Part shown: positions 26,261 through 34,448 of the stretch, piece after piece | Layout of the letters: the number at the start of each line of letters is the position of its first letter | Numbering within the stretch: the first letter of the stretch is position 1 | Source: Scopulibacillus_A cellulosilyticus | GTDB taxonomy: Bacteria; Bacillota; Bacilli; Bacillales; Sporolactobacillaceae | Direction of reading: 5' to 3' | DNA: 64,000 nucleotides | Assembly: GCF_042665295.1 (NCBI RefSeq) | Contig: NZ_JBHTCO010000004.1 | Location: 248,001 to 312,000, forward strand | Translations under genes and position numbers: made by a program | Notes under the pieces: model-generated | The model's database searches: none | Told to the model about the DNA's origin: nothing | The model's input: only the letters and a program-made list of their open reading frames with translations

Positions 26261-27313
26261 ATGAATGGGCAAAAGAGGCTGAGAGATTACGGGATCAAGA
26301 TCGGCCGAATGAAGACAGGTAAGCGTAATGCAATCACTGATGTTGCCGGCGTTACTGTTGGACATTGTACATTAAGCAATGGAGACATGCAAACGGGCGT
26401 TACAGCCGTCTTGCCTCATCAGGACAACATTTTTCAAGAAAAACTGATAGCGGCCAGTCATGTTTTTAACGGATTTGGAAAATCAATGGGTCTCGTTCAA
26501 ATCAATGAGCTGGGGATACTTGAAACGCCGATCATTTTAACGAATACATTGAGCATCGGCATAGCTGCTGATGCTCTCATAAAGTATATGCTCAGAAATA
26601 ATCAGGATATTGGTCGGTCTTCAGGGACTGTCAATCCGGTTGTCTGTGAATGCAACGATATGATGTTAAATGATATCCGTGCAAGTTATGTACGAAGTGA
26701 GCATGTATTTTCTGCTATCGAAAATGCAAGTACAGATTTTTACGAAGGCGGTGCCGGTGCGGGTACAGGTATGGTGTCCTACGGATTAAAAGGCGGAATA
26801 GGAACAGCATCGCGCTGTTTTACACTTTATAATCAAACGTATACCATTGGTGTCTTGGTTTTAGCCAATTTTGGCAAGCAAGAGGACTTGCTTGTGAACG
26901 GTTATCCGCTTGGCAGGGAACTGTCTGCCAAAGAATTAGACGAATCCGAAAAAGGTTCTGTCATTATTCTTGTGGCAAGTGATCTACCGGTGACTTCGCG
27001 GCAATTAAATAGGATCATTAAACGCTCAGCAGTAGGCCTGAGCCGGACCGGTTCATTTATAGGCAACGGCAGCGGAGATATTGTCATCGGCTTCTCGGCA
27101 GCACAGCGTATTCCGCAGCAAATGACTGGCTTAGTATCTGTGAAAGCGATTCATGACAATGATATGGACCACGCTTTTCATGCGGCGGCCGAAGCGACAG
27201 AAGAAGCTGTTTTAAATGCACTCGTAACAGCGGAAACAACTGTTGGAAGAGACGGGTACAGGGCGGAGAGTTTAAGAGAATATATTGATTGGGTAAAAAT
27301 ATTTGATTTTTAG
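26261..27313 (+). CDS. DmpA/BapA family (S58) aminopeptidase
   Basis: A 350-residue N-terminal-nucleophile hydrolase of the L-aminopeptidase/D-esterase family. ITDVAGVTVGHCTL near the N-terminus, GGAGAGTGMVSYGLKGGIGTASR in the middle and GNGSGDIVIGFS are family landmarks. Cleavage is expected before Ser271 in the NGSGD motif, which frees the catalytic serine. These enzymes release N-terminal residues, including D-Ala and beta-amino acids, from peptides. GTGAGGTG precedes the ATG 20 bases after the M56 gene, so it is probably co-transcribed with the BlaI/M56 pair. A role on cell-wall or beta-alanyl peptides is possible but not shown. Confidence 0.85.
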   Translation: MNGQKRLRDYGIKIGRMKTGKRNAITDVAGVTVGHCTLSNGDMQTGVTAVLPHQDNIFQEKLIAASHVFNGFGKSMGLVQINELGILETPIILTNTLSIGIAADALIKYMLRNNQDIGRSSGTVNPVVCECNDMMLNDIRASYVRSEHVFSAIENASTDFYEGGAGAGTGMVSYGLKGGIGTASRCFTLYNQTYTIGVLVLANFGKQEDLLVNGYPLGRELSAKELDESEKGSVIILVASDLPVTSRQLNRIIKRSAVGLSRTGSFIGNGSGDIVIGFSAAQRIPQQMTGLVSVKAIHDNDMDHAFHAAAEATEEAVLNALVTAETTVGRDGYRAESLREYIDWVKIFDF

Positions 27314-27336
27314 AAATAAGGAATTAACTTAAGAAA

Positions 27337-27366
27337 GGGTATAGAGTACCTTCTATACTCTTTTTA
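27337..27366 (+). terminator. Rho-independent terminator
   Basis: GGGTATAGA (27337) pairs with TCTATACTC (27352-27360), then TTTTTAT. It separates the peptidase from the lar operon. Confidence 0.8.
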
Positions 27367-27460
27367 TCCAAGACCTTTTCAACAATAGTTTTTGTAATTT
27401 TGTAAAAAAAGGAGGTTAAGTGCTGCTTTTATCGAAAACTTATTAGAAGGAGTGATCAGG

Positions 27461-28282
27461 TTGCTTGAAGAAAAATACAAGAAATTGCAGAAGATTTTAT
27501 GTGACATGGAAACAGCAGTGGTCGCATTTTCGGGAGGGGTAGACAGCACCTTTTTGCTTAAAGCCGCTCTTGATACGCTTGGTTCAGAAAATGTACTGGC
27601 TGTCACGGCAGATTCGGAAACCTATCCGCTTGAAGAACTGGAGGAAGCGAAAAAGCTTGCTGTTTTACTAGGTGCGAGACATGAAGTCATAGAAACATCT
27701 GAATTAAGTATACCGGGTTATTCTGAAAATACGCCAAACCGCTGTTATTTTTGTAAAAAAAATTTGTTCGAGCATTTAATCCCAATGATGGAGGATCACG
27801 GATACAAAAATATTGTATTTGGTCTAATAGCCGATGATATGGGTGAACATCGGCCCGGTATACAGGCTGCCAAGGAATTTAATGTTCGCGGACCGCTGCA
27901 GGAAGCTGACTTATATAAAAGTGAGATCAGGGAATTATCTCATGATTTTGGCCTTCCGACTTGGGATAAACCTTCTTTTGCTTGCCTTTCTTCAAGAATT
28001 GCTTACGGCGAGCAAATAACCATAGAGAAGCTGAGAAAAATTGATCAGTCGGAAAAATTCATTCGAAATATTGGTATCCGGCAAGTCCGTGTCCGGACCC
28101 ATGACGCATTAGCCAGGATAGAAGTAGAGGCAAGGGATATGTATCATCTAATGGCCCATCGGATTGACATTGAACGGAAATTAAAGAGCTTAGGGTTTTC
28201 TTTTGTCACTATTGATCTTTCCGGCTATAGGAGCGGAAGCATGAATCAGCTTCTGGAGAAACAACATTATGCGGTCAAATAG
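27461..28282 (+). CDS. larE: LarE, sulfur insertion in nickel-pincer cofactor synthesis
   Basis: A 273-residue PP-loop ATPase from TTG 27461, preceded by AGAAGGAG; the GTG at 27452 overlaps that site. FSGGVDSTFLL is the PP-loop. LarE adenylates the carboxylated pyridinium precursor and transfers sulfur to make the dithio NPN cofactor of lactate racemase. Cys175 in FACLSSRI is at the place of the sacrificial cysteine of the lactobacillus enzyme. In addition there is Cys95-x2-Cys98 (NRCYFCKK). Three such cysteines are the mark of LarE proteins that hold an iron-sulfur cluster and use sulfide rather than destroying themselves. First gene of larE-larB-larC; a tiny open frame with its own GGAGG lies at 27420-27446. 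Confidence 0.9.
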   Translation: MLEEKYKKLQKILCDMETAVVAFSGGVDSTFLLKAALDTLGSENVLAVTADSETYPLEELEEAKKLAVLLGARHEVIETSELSIPGYSENTPNRCYFCKKNLFEHLIPMMEDHGYKNIVFGLIADDMGEHRPGIQAAKEFNVRGPLQEADLYKSEIRELSHDFGLPTWDKPSFACLSSRIAYGEQITIEKLRKIDQSEKFIRNIGIRQVRVRTHDALARIEVEARDMYHLMAHRIDIERKLKSLGFSFVTIDLSGYRSGSMNQLLEKQHYAVK

Positions 28283-28299
28283 AAACGGCAGGTGAGAAT

Positions 28300-28986
28300 A
28301 TGATGAGTCAAACCTTCGAAGATTTAGGTTTTAGTAAAGTGGATATTGATAGAGAGGTGCGTACCGGTTTTCCTGAAATTATTTATGGTGAAGGAAAAAC
28401 GAAAGAACATATTCTGAAAATAATGAATAAGCTTATCGATGCTCACGGGAAAGCTCTAGCAACAAGGGTTTCAGAAGAAAAGGCTTCATTCATCCTCGCC
28501 AATTGTCCAAATGCTCATTACGATCCTGTATCGCGAATTTTGACATATGGGAAGGCACTAAAAAGATACAAAGGTAAAGTTCTTGTATTATGTGCCGGCA
28601 CCTCTGATTTGCCTGTTGCAGAAGAGGCAGTGCAAACGGCCATTTGGTTAGGTTGTGAAACGGATAAAATCTATGATGTCGGGGTGGCAGGAATTGATAG
28701 ACTGCTTGCCTTTCGAAAAGAGATTGTCAAAGCCAGTGTCCTTATTGTTGTAGCCGGCATGGAAGGCGCTTTGGCAAGTGTCGTGGCAGGGATGGTCAAA
28801 CGTCCGGTTATCGCGGTGCCGACATCGGTAGGCTACGGGGCGCATTTGGAAGGATTGACGACATTTTTGTCTATGCTGACTTCATGTGCTTCCGGATTGA
28901 GTGTTGTTAATATTGACAACGGATTTGGCGCGGCCTATCAAGCGGCATCTATTCTTAAACTCGTAACAGAGGAGGGCAGTGAATGA
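28300..28986 (+). CDS. larB: LarB, nicotinate adenine dinucleotide carboxylase/hydrolase
   Basis: A 228-residue protein with the AIR-carboxylase-like (PurE) C-terminal fold, seen as VLVLCAGTSDLPVAEEA, VAGMEGALASVVAGMV and PVIAVPTSVGYGAHLEGLTT. LarB carboxylates the pyridinium ring of nicotinic acid adenine dinucleotide and releases AMP, the first step of NPN synthesis. AGGTGAG precedes the ATG at 28300; a second ATG follows directly. Its end overlaps the start of larC by four bases (ATGA), so translation is coupled. Confidence 0.9.
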   Translation: MMSQTFEDLGFSKVDIDREVRTGFPEIIYGEGKTKEHILKIMNKLIDAHGKALATRVSEEKASFILANCPNAHYDPVSRILTYGKALKRYKGKVLVLCAGTSDLPVAEEAVQTAIWLGCETDKIYDVGVAGIDRLLAFRKEIVKASVLIVVAGMEGALASVVAGMVKRPVIAVPTSVGYGAHLEGLTTFLSMLTSCASGLSVVNIDNGFGAAYQAASILKLVTEEGSE

Positions 28987-30194
28987 AAACGCTTTATTTA
29001 GACTGCCAGTCGGGAATCTCCGGTGATATGACGCTCGCTGCGCTCATCGACCTCGGGGCTGATCTTGATTATATATCAAATCAGCTGCGAACCTTGCCGA
29101 TAGATCCTTTTACGATGGACGTCAAAACTGTCAATAAAAAAGGCATTGCTGCAAAAGAGCTTTTGCTGGACTTTCATGTTAATCATGATAGCTTACATAT
29201 CCATCATCATGACAGCAGAGGCCATCATCGCAGAGCGTCCGCTCTTCTGGATTTTATACACCAGAGCGAACTTCCCCCGATGGTGAAATCCAGAAGCTCT
29301 TCGGTATTTAAAGCCATTGCAGAAGCGGAAGGCAAGATTCACGGGATTGATCCAAGAGATGTCCATTTTCATGAAGTGGGAGCCATGGATTCAATGATCG
29401 ATGTCATTGGCGTTTGCCTTGCTTTGGAAGCGCTTAATATTAATAGAATCATTGCCTCTCCAGTACCCGTTGGTCACGGCAAAGTTATGATGGCACATGG
29501 GCTTTATCCAGTACCGGCCCCTGCAACGGCAGAGCTGCTCAAAGGCATTCCTTTAATGAGCTTTGATGTGGCCGGTGAGTTAACAACGCCGACTGGCGCC
29601 GGATTCCTTAAAGCTTTAGTTGATGAGTTTGGGCAAATCCCTTCTTTAACGATTGAGAATATTGGCTACGGTGCAGGTAAAAAGGATTTTGATCACCCTA
29701 ACGTTTTAAGAGCATTTCTTTTCACTGAATCAGAAAAGACGGAAAACGGCAGAAGTTGTGTGACAATATTGGAATGTCAAGTTGATGATATGACTGGGGA
29801 ACAATTAGGTTTTGTCATGGAAAAACTGTTTGAATCAGGTGCGCTTGATGTCTATTTTACACCTGTGATAATGAAAAAGAATCGGCCGGGCACATTGCTG
29901 ACCGTCTTAACTGATCAAGAAAACCAAAAGCTGTTGGAGGATATTATGCTTAGGGAGACAAGTACGTTTGGTATCAGAATATCCGAATGGACGAGAAGAA
30001 CGCTTTCCCGCAAATTCAAAAAGGTCGCTTCACCATATGGAGAAATCAAAGTTAAGATTGGATATGAAGGTGATACAATCTATCAAATTTCACCTGAATA
30101 TGAAGAGGTAAAGAAGGCAGCCAATTGTCACCATGTACCGTTTTCTAAAGTGTATATGAGCATACGAAATGAGTTAATTAATAATGTCGATTAA
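28983..30194 (+). CDS. larC: LarC, nickel insertion into the pincer cofactor
   Basis: A 403-residue CTP-dependent cyclometallase that puts nickel into the pincer cofactor. LDCQSGISGDM at the N-terminus, a His-rich stretch (HIHHHDSRGHHRR, about residues 73-85) for metal binding, and HFHEVGAMDSMID are visible. In Lactobacillus plantarum LarC is made from two frames by programmed frameshift; here a single uninterrupted frame encodes both halves. With LarE and LarB it completes NPN synthesis, which implies at least one LarA-type enzyme in the cell. The LarA-like gene at 32827 is the nearest candidate. Confidence 0.92.
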   Translation: MKTLYLDCQSGISGDMTLAALIDLGADLDYISNQLRTLPIDPFTMDVKTVNKKGIAAKELLLDFHVNHDSLHIHHHDSRGHHRRASALLDFIHQSELPPMVKSRSSSVFKAIAEAEGKIHGIDPRDVHFHEVGAMDSMIDVIGVCLALEALNINRIIASPVPVGHGKVMMAHGLYPVPAPATAELLKGIPLMSFDVAGELTTPTGAGFLKALVDEFGQIPSLTIENIGYGAGKKDFDHPNVLRAFLFTESEKTENGRSCVTILECQVDDMTGEQLGFVMEKLFESGALDVYFTPVIMKKNRPGTLLTVLTDQENQKLLEDIMLRETSTFGIRISEWTRRTLSRKFKKVASPYGEIKVKIGYEGDTIYQISPEYEEVKKAANCHHVPFSKVYMSIRNELINNVD

Positions 30195-30485
30195 CTGAGA
30201 GCAGAAAAAAGTTTTCCCGCTTATAAAAAACCAGGATAAAAACATTTTTTAAGTATATCAAATATTTATAAACGTAAAGGGGGTGATGGATGATTCGAGA
30301 TATTTAGCAGAACTTGGTTCTATATTATAAAACTAATGTTTGATTGGACGATGTGTCTTTTAGTTATTCATCTATTGAAAAGTGTAATCGCTGTCAAAGG
30401 AAGTCAGAGGTGTCGTTTTTGTGAATAAAACTGTATTTGACATGATAGAACGTACTTACAATTAAAAACAGGGAGGTTATAATTA
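30195..30485 (+). other. Leader region of the 30486 operon
   Basis: This 291-base gap holds GGGGGTG near 30280 with two tiny open frames (ATG 30286, 14 codons; ATG 30290, 5 codons), the palindrome at 30317-30333, and a 14-codon frame from GTG 30421. No clear -35/-10 pair is visible; TTTATAAA near 30266 may be part of a promoter. No larger gene is seen. Confidence 0.5.
30317..30333. promoter_or_regulatory. 17-bp palindromic operator, copy 3
   Basis: GTTCTATATTATAAAAC, upstream of the MFS/dehydrogenase/LarA-like operon. Same pattern as the copies at 17064, 18977, 34178 and 34262. Confidence 0.68.
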
Positions 30486-31793
30486 TTGGAGATTAAAACC
30501 AATTCGGAGAAGGTTAGGCCGTTGTCAACGAAAGGTCATTTTCGCTGGACGGTTGTCATTTGGCTGTTAATTGGCGGAATAATAAATTACCTTGACCGTG
30601 CAAATCTTTCCATTGCCGCACCTGAAATGATAAAGGACTTACATCTAAGTAATACGGATATCGGACTAATGGGGACCGTGTTTTCTTGGACATATGCTGT
30701 GATGCAATTGCCTTCAGGCTGGTTTATTGATAAATTTGGTGCAAAGAAAGTTTACTCTATCGCAGTTATATGGTGGAGCCTTATGACTTTTTTAACAGGG
30801 ACATGCCATAAATTGGGGGCTTTCTTAGGCGTTAGATTTCTTTTAGGTGCAGGAGAGGCGCCTTGTTTTCCTACAAATGCAAAAATTACTTCCTCGTGGT
30901 TTCCAAAAAAGGAGAGAGGACTGGCTACAGGTATTTGGGACTCTTCTTCAAAATGGGGCCCTGCACTCGCGCCGCCTATTCTGGTTACTATCATGGCAGC
31001 TTATGGATGGCGTGCGCTTTTCTTTATCACAGGGATTATTGGGATCGTTTTTATTATCTTTTTCATTGCATTTTATCGCAGGCCTGATAGAAGCAAGAAA
31101 TTATCAGAAGAAGAACTTGCTTATATGAAAGAGGGCGGAGCAGGAACAGAGGAGAATATACAAAAGAACACCAAAATAAAATGGCGTGATCTCCTTAAAC
31201 ATAGAAGCGTCTGGGGCATGATTCTCGGATTCTTTTGCACCATTTGGATCTGGAATATTTTCTTGAATTTCTTGCCATTGTATCTTTTGAAGACACAGCA
31301 TATTTCTTTAGCTCAACTGGGTATTTATGCTAGTATTCCATGGGTGGGCGGAATATTCGGTGATATTTTTGGAGGATATTTGACCAAAAAATTAACTGAT
31401 AAAGGCATTGCCTCGCCGGTCACTGCTAAGCGTTCACTTATTACAATTTGCGGTATTTTATCAGCTTTGGTCGTTGTTTTTATTCCATTTGTAAACAGCT
31501 TAGCTTTAACGATAACACTGTTTACAATGGCGCTTTGTTTCATTTCAGCTATTACGGGAAGCGCCTGGGCTTTGGCCGGGGATATAGCACCCCCGACAAT
31601 GGTCGGATCCGTCGGGGCGATACAAAATTTTGGCGGATATTTTGGCGGCGCTTTTTCACCAGTTGTTGCGGGGCTAATTGCTGATACGACAGGGTCTTAT
31701 TCACTCGCTTTTATTTCAGGAGGAATCATTGCCGGCTGCGCCTCACTCTGTTATTGGTTTATTGTTAAAAAGCCTATTGAAGAAAATGATTGA
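30486..31793 (+). CDS. MFS transporter, ACS family
   Basis: A 435-residue transporter with about 12 membrane segments. NYLDRANLSIAAPEM and SGWFIDKFGAKK are signatures of the ACS family of sugar-acid permeases. TTG 30486 follows GGGAGG by nine bases. It heads an operon with a D-2-hydroxyacid dehydrogenase and a LarA-like protein, and a 17-bp palindrome lies upstream. It is likely to import an aldonate or another hydroxy acid. It is one of four sugar-acid type MFS transporters in the window, so their substrates are probably different or overlapping. Confidence 0.85.
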   Translation: MEIKTNSEKVRPLSTKGHFRWTVVIWLLIGGIINYLDRANLSIAAPEMIKDLHLSNTDIGLMGTVFSWTYAVMQLPSGWFIDKFGAKKVYSIAVIWWSLMTFLTGTCHKLGAFLGVRFLLGAGEAPCFPTNAKITSSWFPKKERGLATGIWDSSSKWGPALAPPILVTIMAAYGWRALFFITGIIGIVFIIFFIAFYRRPDRSKKLSEEELAYMKEGGAGTEENIQKNTKIKWRDLLKHRSVWGMILGFFCTIWIWNIFLNFLPLYLLKTQHISLAQLGIYASIPWVGGIFGDIFGGYLTKKLTDKGIASPVTAKRSLITICGILSALVVVFIPFVNSLALTITLFTMALCFISAITGSAWALAGDIAPPTMVGSVGAIQNFGGYFGGAFSPVVAGLIADTTGSYSLAFISGGIIAGCASLCYWFIVKKPIEEND

Positions 31794-31819
31794 AAACGAA
31801 TAAGTAAAAGGATGATTCT

Positions 31820-32791
31820 ATGAAACCAAAAGTCTATGTTGCCAGACAAGTCCCGGATAAGGTATTGGATTATATTGGGGAATATTGTGATTATCGAAAA
31901 TGGGAGGATAATAAGCCGATTCCCCGCCAACAGTTACTGGAAGAAATTAAGGATGCAGAAGGCTTGCTGATCACAGGTGAAAAAATTGATGATGAATTGC
32001 TTAATAGCGCACCAAAGCTAAAAGTTGTCAGCAATATATCTGTTGGCTACAACAACTTTGATTTAGATGCCATGAGAAACAGAGGCGTGAAAGGAACTCA
32101 TACCCCTTATGTGTTGGATGAAACTGTAGCGGATCTGGCCTTTGGTCTAATTCTGTCTGCAGCGAGGCGGATACCTGAAATGGATCGTATGGTAAAAGAA
32201 GGGAAATGGGAGAAAGGCGACGATGAACCTCTCTTTGGTATCGATGTCCATCACCAAACACTTGGCATTATCGGCATGGGAAGGATCGGGGAAGCGATTG
32301 CAAAAAGGGCTAAGCTAGGCTTCAGCATGAATGTCCTTTACCATAATCGCAATAGAAAAACCGATGTAGAGGATACACTCGGCGTCAGTTATTGTTCTTT
32401 GGAAGATTTGCTTAAACAATCGGATTTTATCGTTCTTATGGTGCCGCTGACTAAGGAAACCGTCCACTATATCGGACGAAAAGAACTGGGTCTTATGAAA
32501 GAATCAGCTGTTTTTATCAATACATCACGGGGAAAAACTGTAGATGAATCGGCTTTGATTGAAGCTTTAGAGAACGGGGTTATTCGAGCGGCAGGTCTTG
32601 ATGTGTTTGAGGAGGAACCAGTATCTGCTGACAATCCATTATTAAAAATGCCAAATGTTGTGACCCTCCCGCATATTGGATCAGCAACTTATCAAACAAG
32701 GTTTGACATGGCGATGGTTGCAGCTGAAAATCTTGTTGCTGCTGTTACTGGAAACGAGCCGCCAAATATCGTTAAAGAATTAATAAAGTAA
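31820..32791 (+). CDS. D-2-hydroxyacid dehydrogenase (glyoxylate/hydroxypyruvate reductase type)
   Basis: A 323-residue NAD(P)-dependent oxidoreductase. The nucleotide-binding motif is GIIGMGRIGEAIAKRAKLGF; NISVGYNNFDLDAM, INTSRGKTVDESAL and the catalytic His in TLPHIGSAT are typical of the GyaR/glyoxylate reductase group. The reaction interconverts a 2-keto acid and the D-2-hydroxy acid. Placed between a sugar-acid transporter and a LarA-like epimerase, it may oxidise the epimerised hydroxy acid, or reduce glyoxylate or hydroxypyruvate from the glycolaldehyde branch. Confidence 0.88.
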   Translation: MKPKVYVARQVPDKVLDYIGEYCDYRKWEDNKPIPRQQLLEEIKDAEGLLITGEKIDDELLNSAPKLKVVSNISVGYNNFDLDAMRNRGVKGTHTPYVLDETVADLAFGLILSAARRIPEMDRMVKEGKWEKGDDEPLFGIDVHHQTLGIIGMGRIGEAIAKRAKLGFSMNVLYHNRNRKTDVEDTLGVSYCSLEDLLKQSDFIVLMVPLTKETVHYIGRKELGLMKESAVFINTSRGKTVDESALIEALENGVIRAAGLDVFEEEPVSADNPLLKMPNVVTLPHIGSATYQTRFDMAMVAAENLVAAVTGNEPPNIVKELIK

Positions 32792-32826
32792 AACATTAAA
32801 GACTACTGCTAAAGGAGGAAGGAAAA

Positions 32827-34095
32827 TTGTCTGTTATCAATCACATTTTACAAGATATTCCTATTCCGCGAATGGTTAAAGTCCGTCAAAAATTTCCCGC
32901 CCCCGAACTTGAAGATGTAGCGGGAGAAGTCCGCAGGGCCTTTGGGAATACAGATATTCTCAAAAGAATCTCGCCTAATGATCAAGTAGCTATAGCTGTT
33001 GGCAGCCGGGGGATTGCTGATCTCCCGATTCTTGTACGAGAAACGGTTGAAGCTGTAAAATCACAAGGCGGAAAGCCGTTTATCGTCCCCGCCATGGGGA
33101 GCCACGGCGGTGCGACCGCCGAAGGACAAAGAGACGTATTAGAACAATTAGGTGTCAAAGAAGATATCATAGGTGCACAGATCCATTCAAGCATGGAAGT
33201 CGTCAGGGTTGGCCAGCTTCCAAATGGCCTGCCAGTCTATACAGACAAAAATGCATATGAAGCTGATAAAGTCATTGTTATTAACAGAATTAAACCACAT
33301 ACTGCCTTTCGCGGTCCTGTTGAAAGCGGACTGATGAAAATGATTACTATTGGGCTCGGTAAACAAAAAGGCGCAGAAGCTGCACACTCATACAGCTTTA
33401 AGTACATGGCAGAACATGTCCCGGAGATGGCGAAAATTGTTATGAAACAGGTTCCAATTATCTTTGGGCTCGGGGTTCTGGAAAATGCCTATGATCGGCC
33501 TGCCAAAGTAGCGGTGGTTCCGGCAGAATTAATGGAGGAAAAAGAACCGCAATTATTAATTGAGGCAAAGAAATTAATGCCCCGTATATTATTTAGCCCA
33601 TTGGATGTTCTTGTTGTAAAAGAAATTGGTAAAGATATTTCCGGGGATGGTATGGATCCGAATATTACCGGCCGTTATGCCACTCCGTATGCCAGCGGAG
33701 GTCCTGAAGTTTCCCGAATTGCTGTATTAAGTCTAACTGATAAAACGCATGGCAATGCAAATGGGATTGGCATGGCAGATGTCACGACACGCAAGGTACT
33801 AAAACAAACTGAATGGGAGAAGGGCTATGCAAATGCTTTAACGAGTACCGTTGTGTCCGTTGTCAAATTCCCCATGGTCTTAGAAACGGAAGAATTGGCT
33901 GTTAAAGCCGCTATTAAAACGTGCAATGCTTTTGATTTATCAAAAATACGTCTTGCCTATATAAGTAATACTCTTAATATTAGGGAAATATGGATTTCAG
34001 AAAGTTTAATGATAGAAGCTGATAGATTGGAAAATATTGATGTCCTTTCAGAGCCAATAGAAATGGATTGGTCTGCAGAAGGAGCAGTTATATAA
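32827..34095 (+). CDS. LarA-like nickel-pincer epimerase/racemase (DUF2088)
   Basis: A 422-residue protein of the lactate racemase family. Residues that line up with LarA's nickel ligands and cofactor lysine are His93 (MGSHGG), His158 (IKPHTAF), Lys171 (GLMKM) and His187 (AEAAHSY); LarA of L. plantarum uses His108, His174, Lys184 and His200. The family inverts the C2 hydroxyl of hydroxy acids, including lactate, malate and several aldonates. TTG 32827 follows GGAGGAAGG. The operon partners (transporter and hydroxyacid dehydrogenase) and the sugar-acid genes around it favour an aldonate or short hydroxy acid. The cofactor should come from larEBC 2.6 kb upstream. Activity is inferred. Confidence 0.82.
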   Translation: MSVINHILQDIPIPRMVKVRQKFPAPELEDVAGEVRRAFGNTDILKRISPNDQVAIAVGSRGIADLPILVRETVEAVKSQGGKPFIVPAMGSHGGATAEGQRDVLEQLGVKEDIIGAQIHSSMEVVRVGQLPNGLPVYTDKNAYEADKVIVINRIKPHTAFRGPVESGLMKMITIGLGKQKGAEAAHSYSFKYMAEHVPEMAKIVMKQVPIIFGLGVLENAYDRPAKVAVVPAELMEEKEPQLLIEAKKLMPRILFSPLDVLVVKEIGKDISGDGMDPNITGRYATPYASGGPEVSRIAVLSLTDKTHGNANGIGMADVTTRKVLKQTEWEKGYANALTSTVVSVVKFPMVLETEELAVKAAIKTCNAFDLSKIRLAYISNTLNIREIWISESLMIEADRLENIDVLSEPIEMDWSAEGAVI

Positions 34096-34121
34096 TTAAT
34101 ATTCTAAATATGGCGAAAATG

Positions 34122-34150
34122 TTGACAATTGATAAGTGTTATAATAATAT
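34122..34150 (+). promoter_or_regulatory. Sigma-A promoter of the 34449 operon
   Basis: TTGACA (34122-34127), 17-bp spacer, TAATAT (34145-34150). The first palindrome begins 28 bp after the -10 box, almost the same distance as at 17064 (30 bp). Confidence 0.72.
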
Positions 34151-34177
34151 CTTTAGTAACGATAAATTTAAAACTTA

Positions 34178-34194
34178 GTTTTATAATATAGAAC
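34178..34194. promoter_or_regulatory. 17-bp palindromic operator, copy 4
   Basis: GTTTTATAATATAGAAC; one of two copies 84 bp apart (eight helical turns) in front of the 34449 operon, a spacing that could allow DNA looping. Confidence 0.72.
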
Positions 34195-34261
34195 TCATTA
34201 GTTTTTAGTTTTTATCTCGCTGATCATATTTCGGCAGTCTATACTAATTTATATAAATTGA

Positions 34262-34278
34262 GTTTTATAATATAAAAC
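34262..34278. promoter_or_regulatory. 17-bp palindromic operator, copy 5
   Basis: GTTTTATAATATAAAAC, identical to the copy at 17064. Confidence 0.75.
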
Positions 34279-34286
34279 AAAAGTCT

Positions 34287-34315
34287 GAACCCCCGGAGCA
34301 AGGCTTCGGAGGTTC
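34287..34315 (+). other. GC-rich hairpin in leader
   Basis: GAACC-C-CCG pairs with CGG-A-GGTTC just after operator copy 5; no T run follows. The remaining leader to 34448 (part of a 353-base gap) holds only a GAGGAGGCG ribosome binding site. Confidence 0.45.
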
Positions 34316-34448
34316 GCCATATTAAGATTTCTGATTTATTGAAAGGGTTTACATTTTAGATCGTAAGCTCTATCGACTAGGAGAAAGCAAGATTGTCATC
34401 ATAAGTGTAAGTTTCTACCCGGAATTAATAAAAAGAGGAGGCGAATTA

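Noticed and set aside
30286..30330. Short frames after GGGGGTG at 30280 as real genes
   Set aside because: Only 5-14 codons, no conservation evidence, and one overlaps the operator palindrome; kept only as a note in the leader region.
34287..34315. GC-rich hairpin as a terminator or known riboswitch
   Set aside because: No T run follows, and the sequence fits no riboswitch consensus I know; recorded only as a hairpin.
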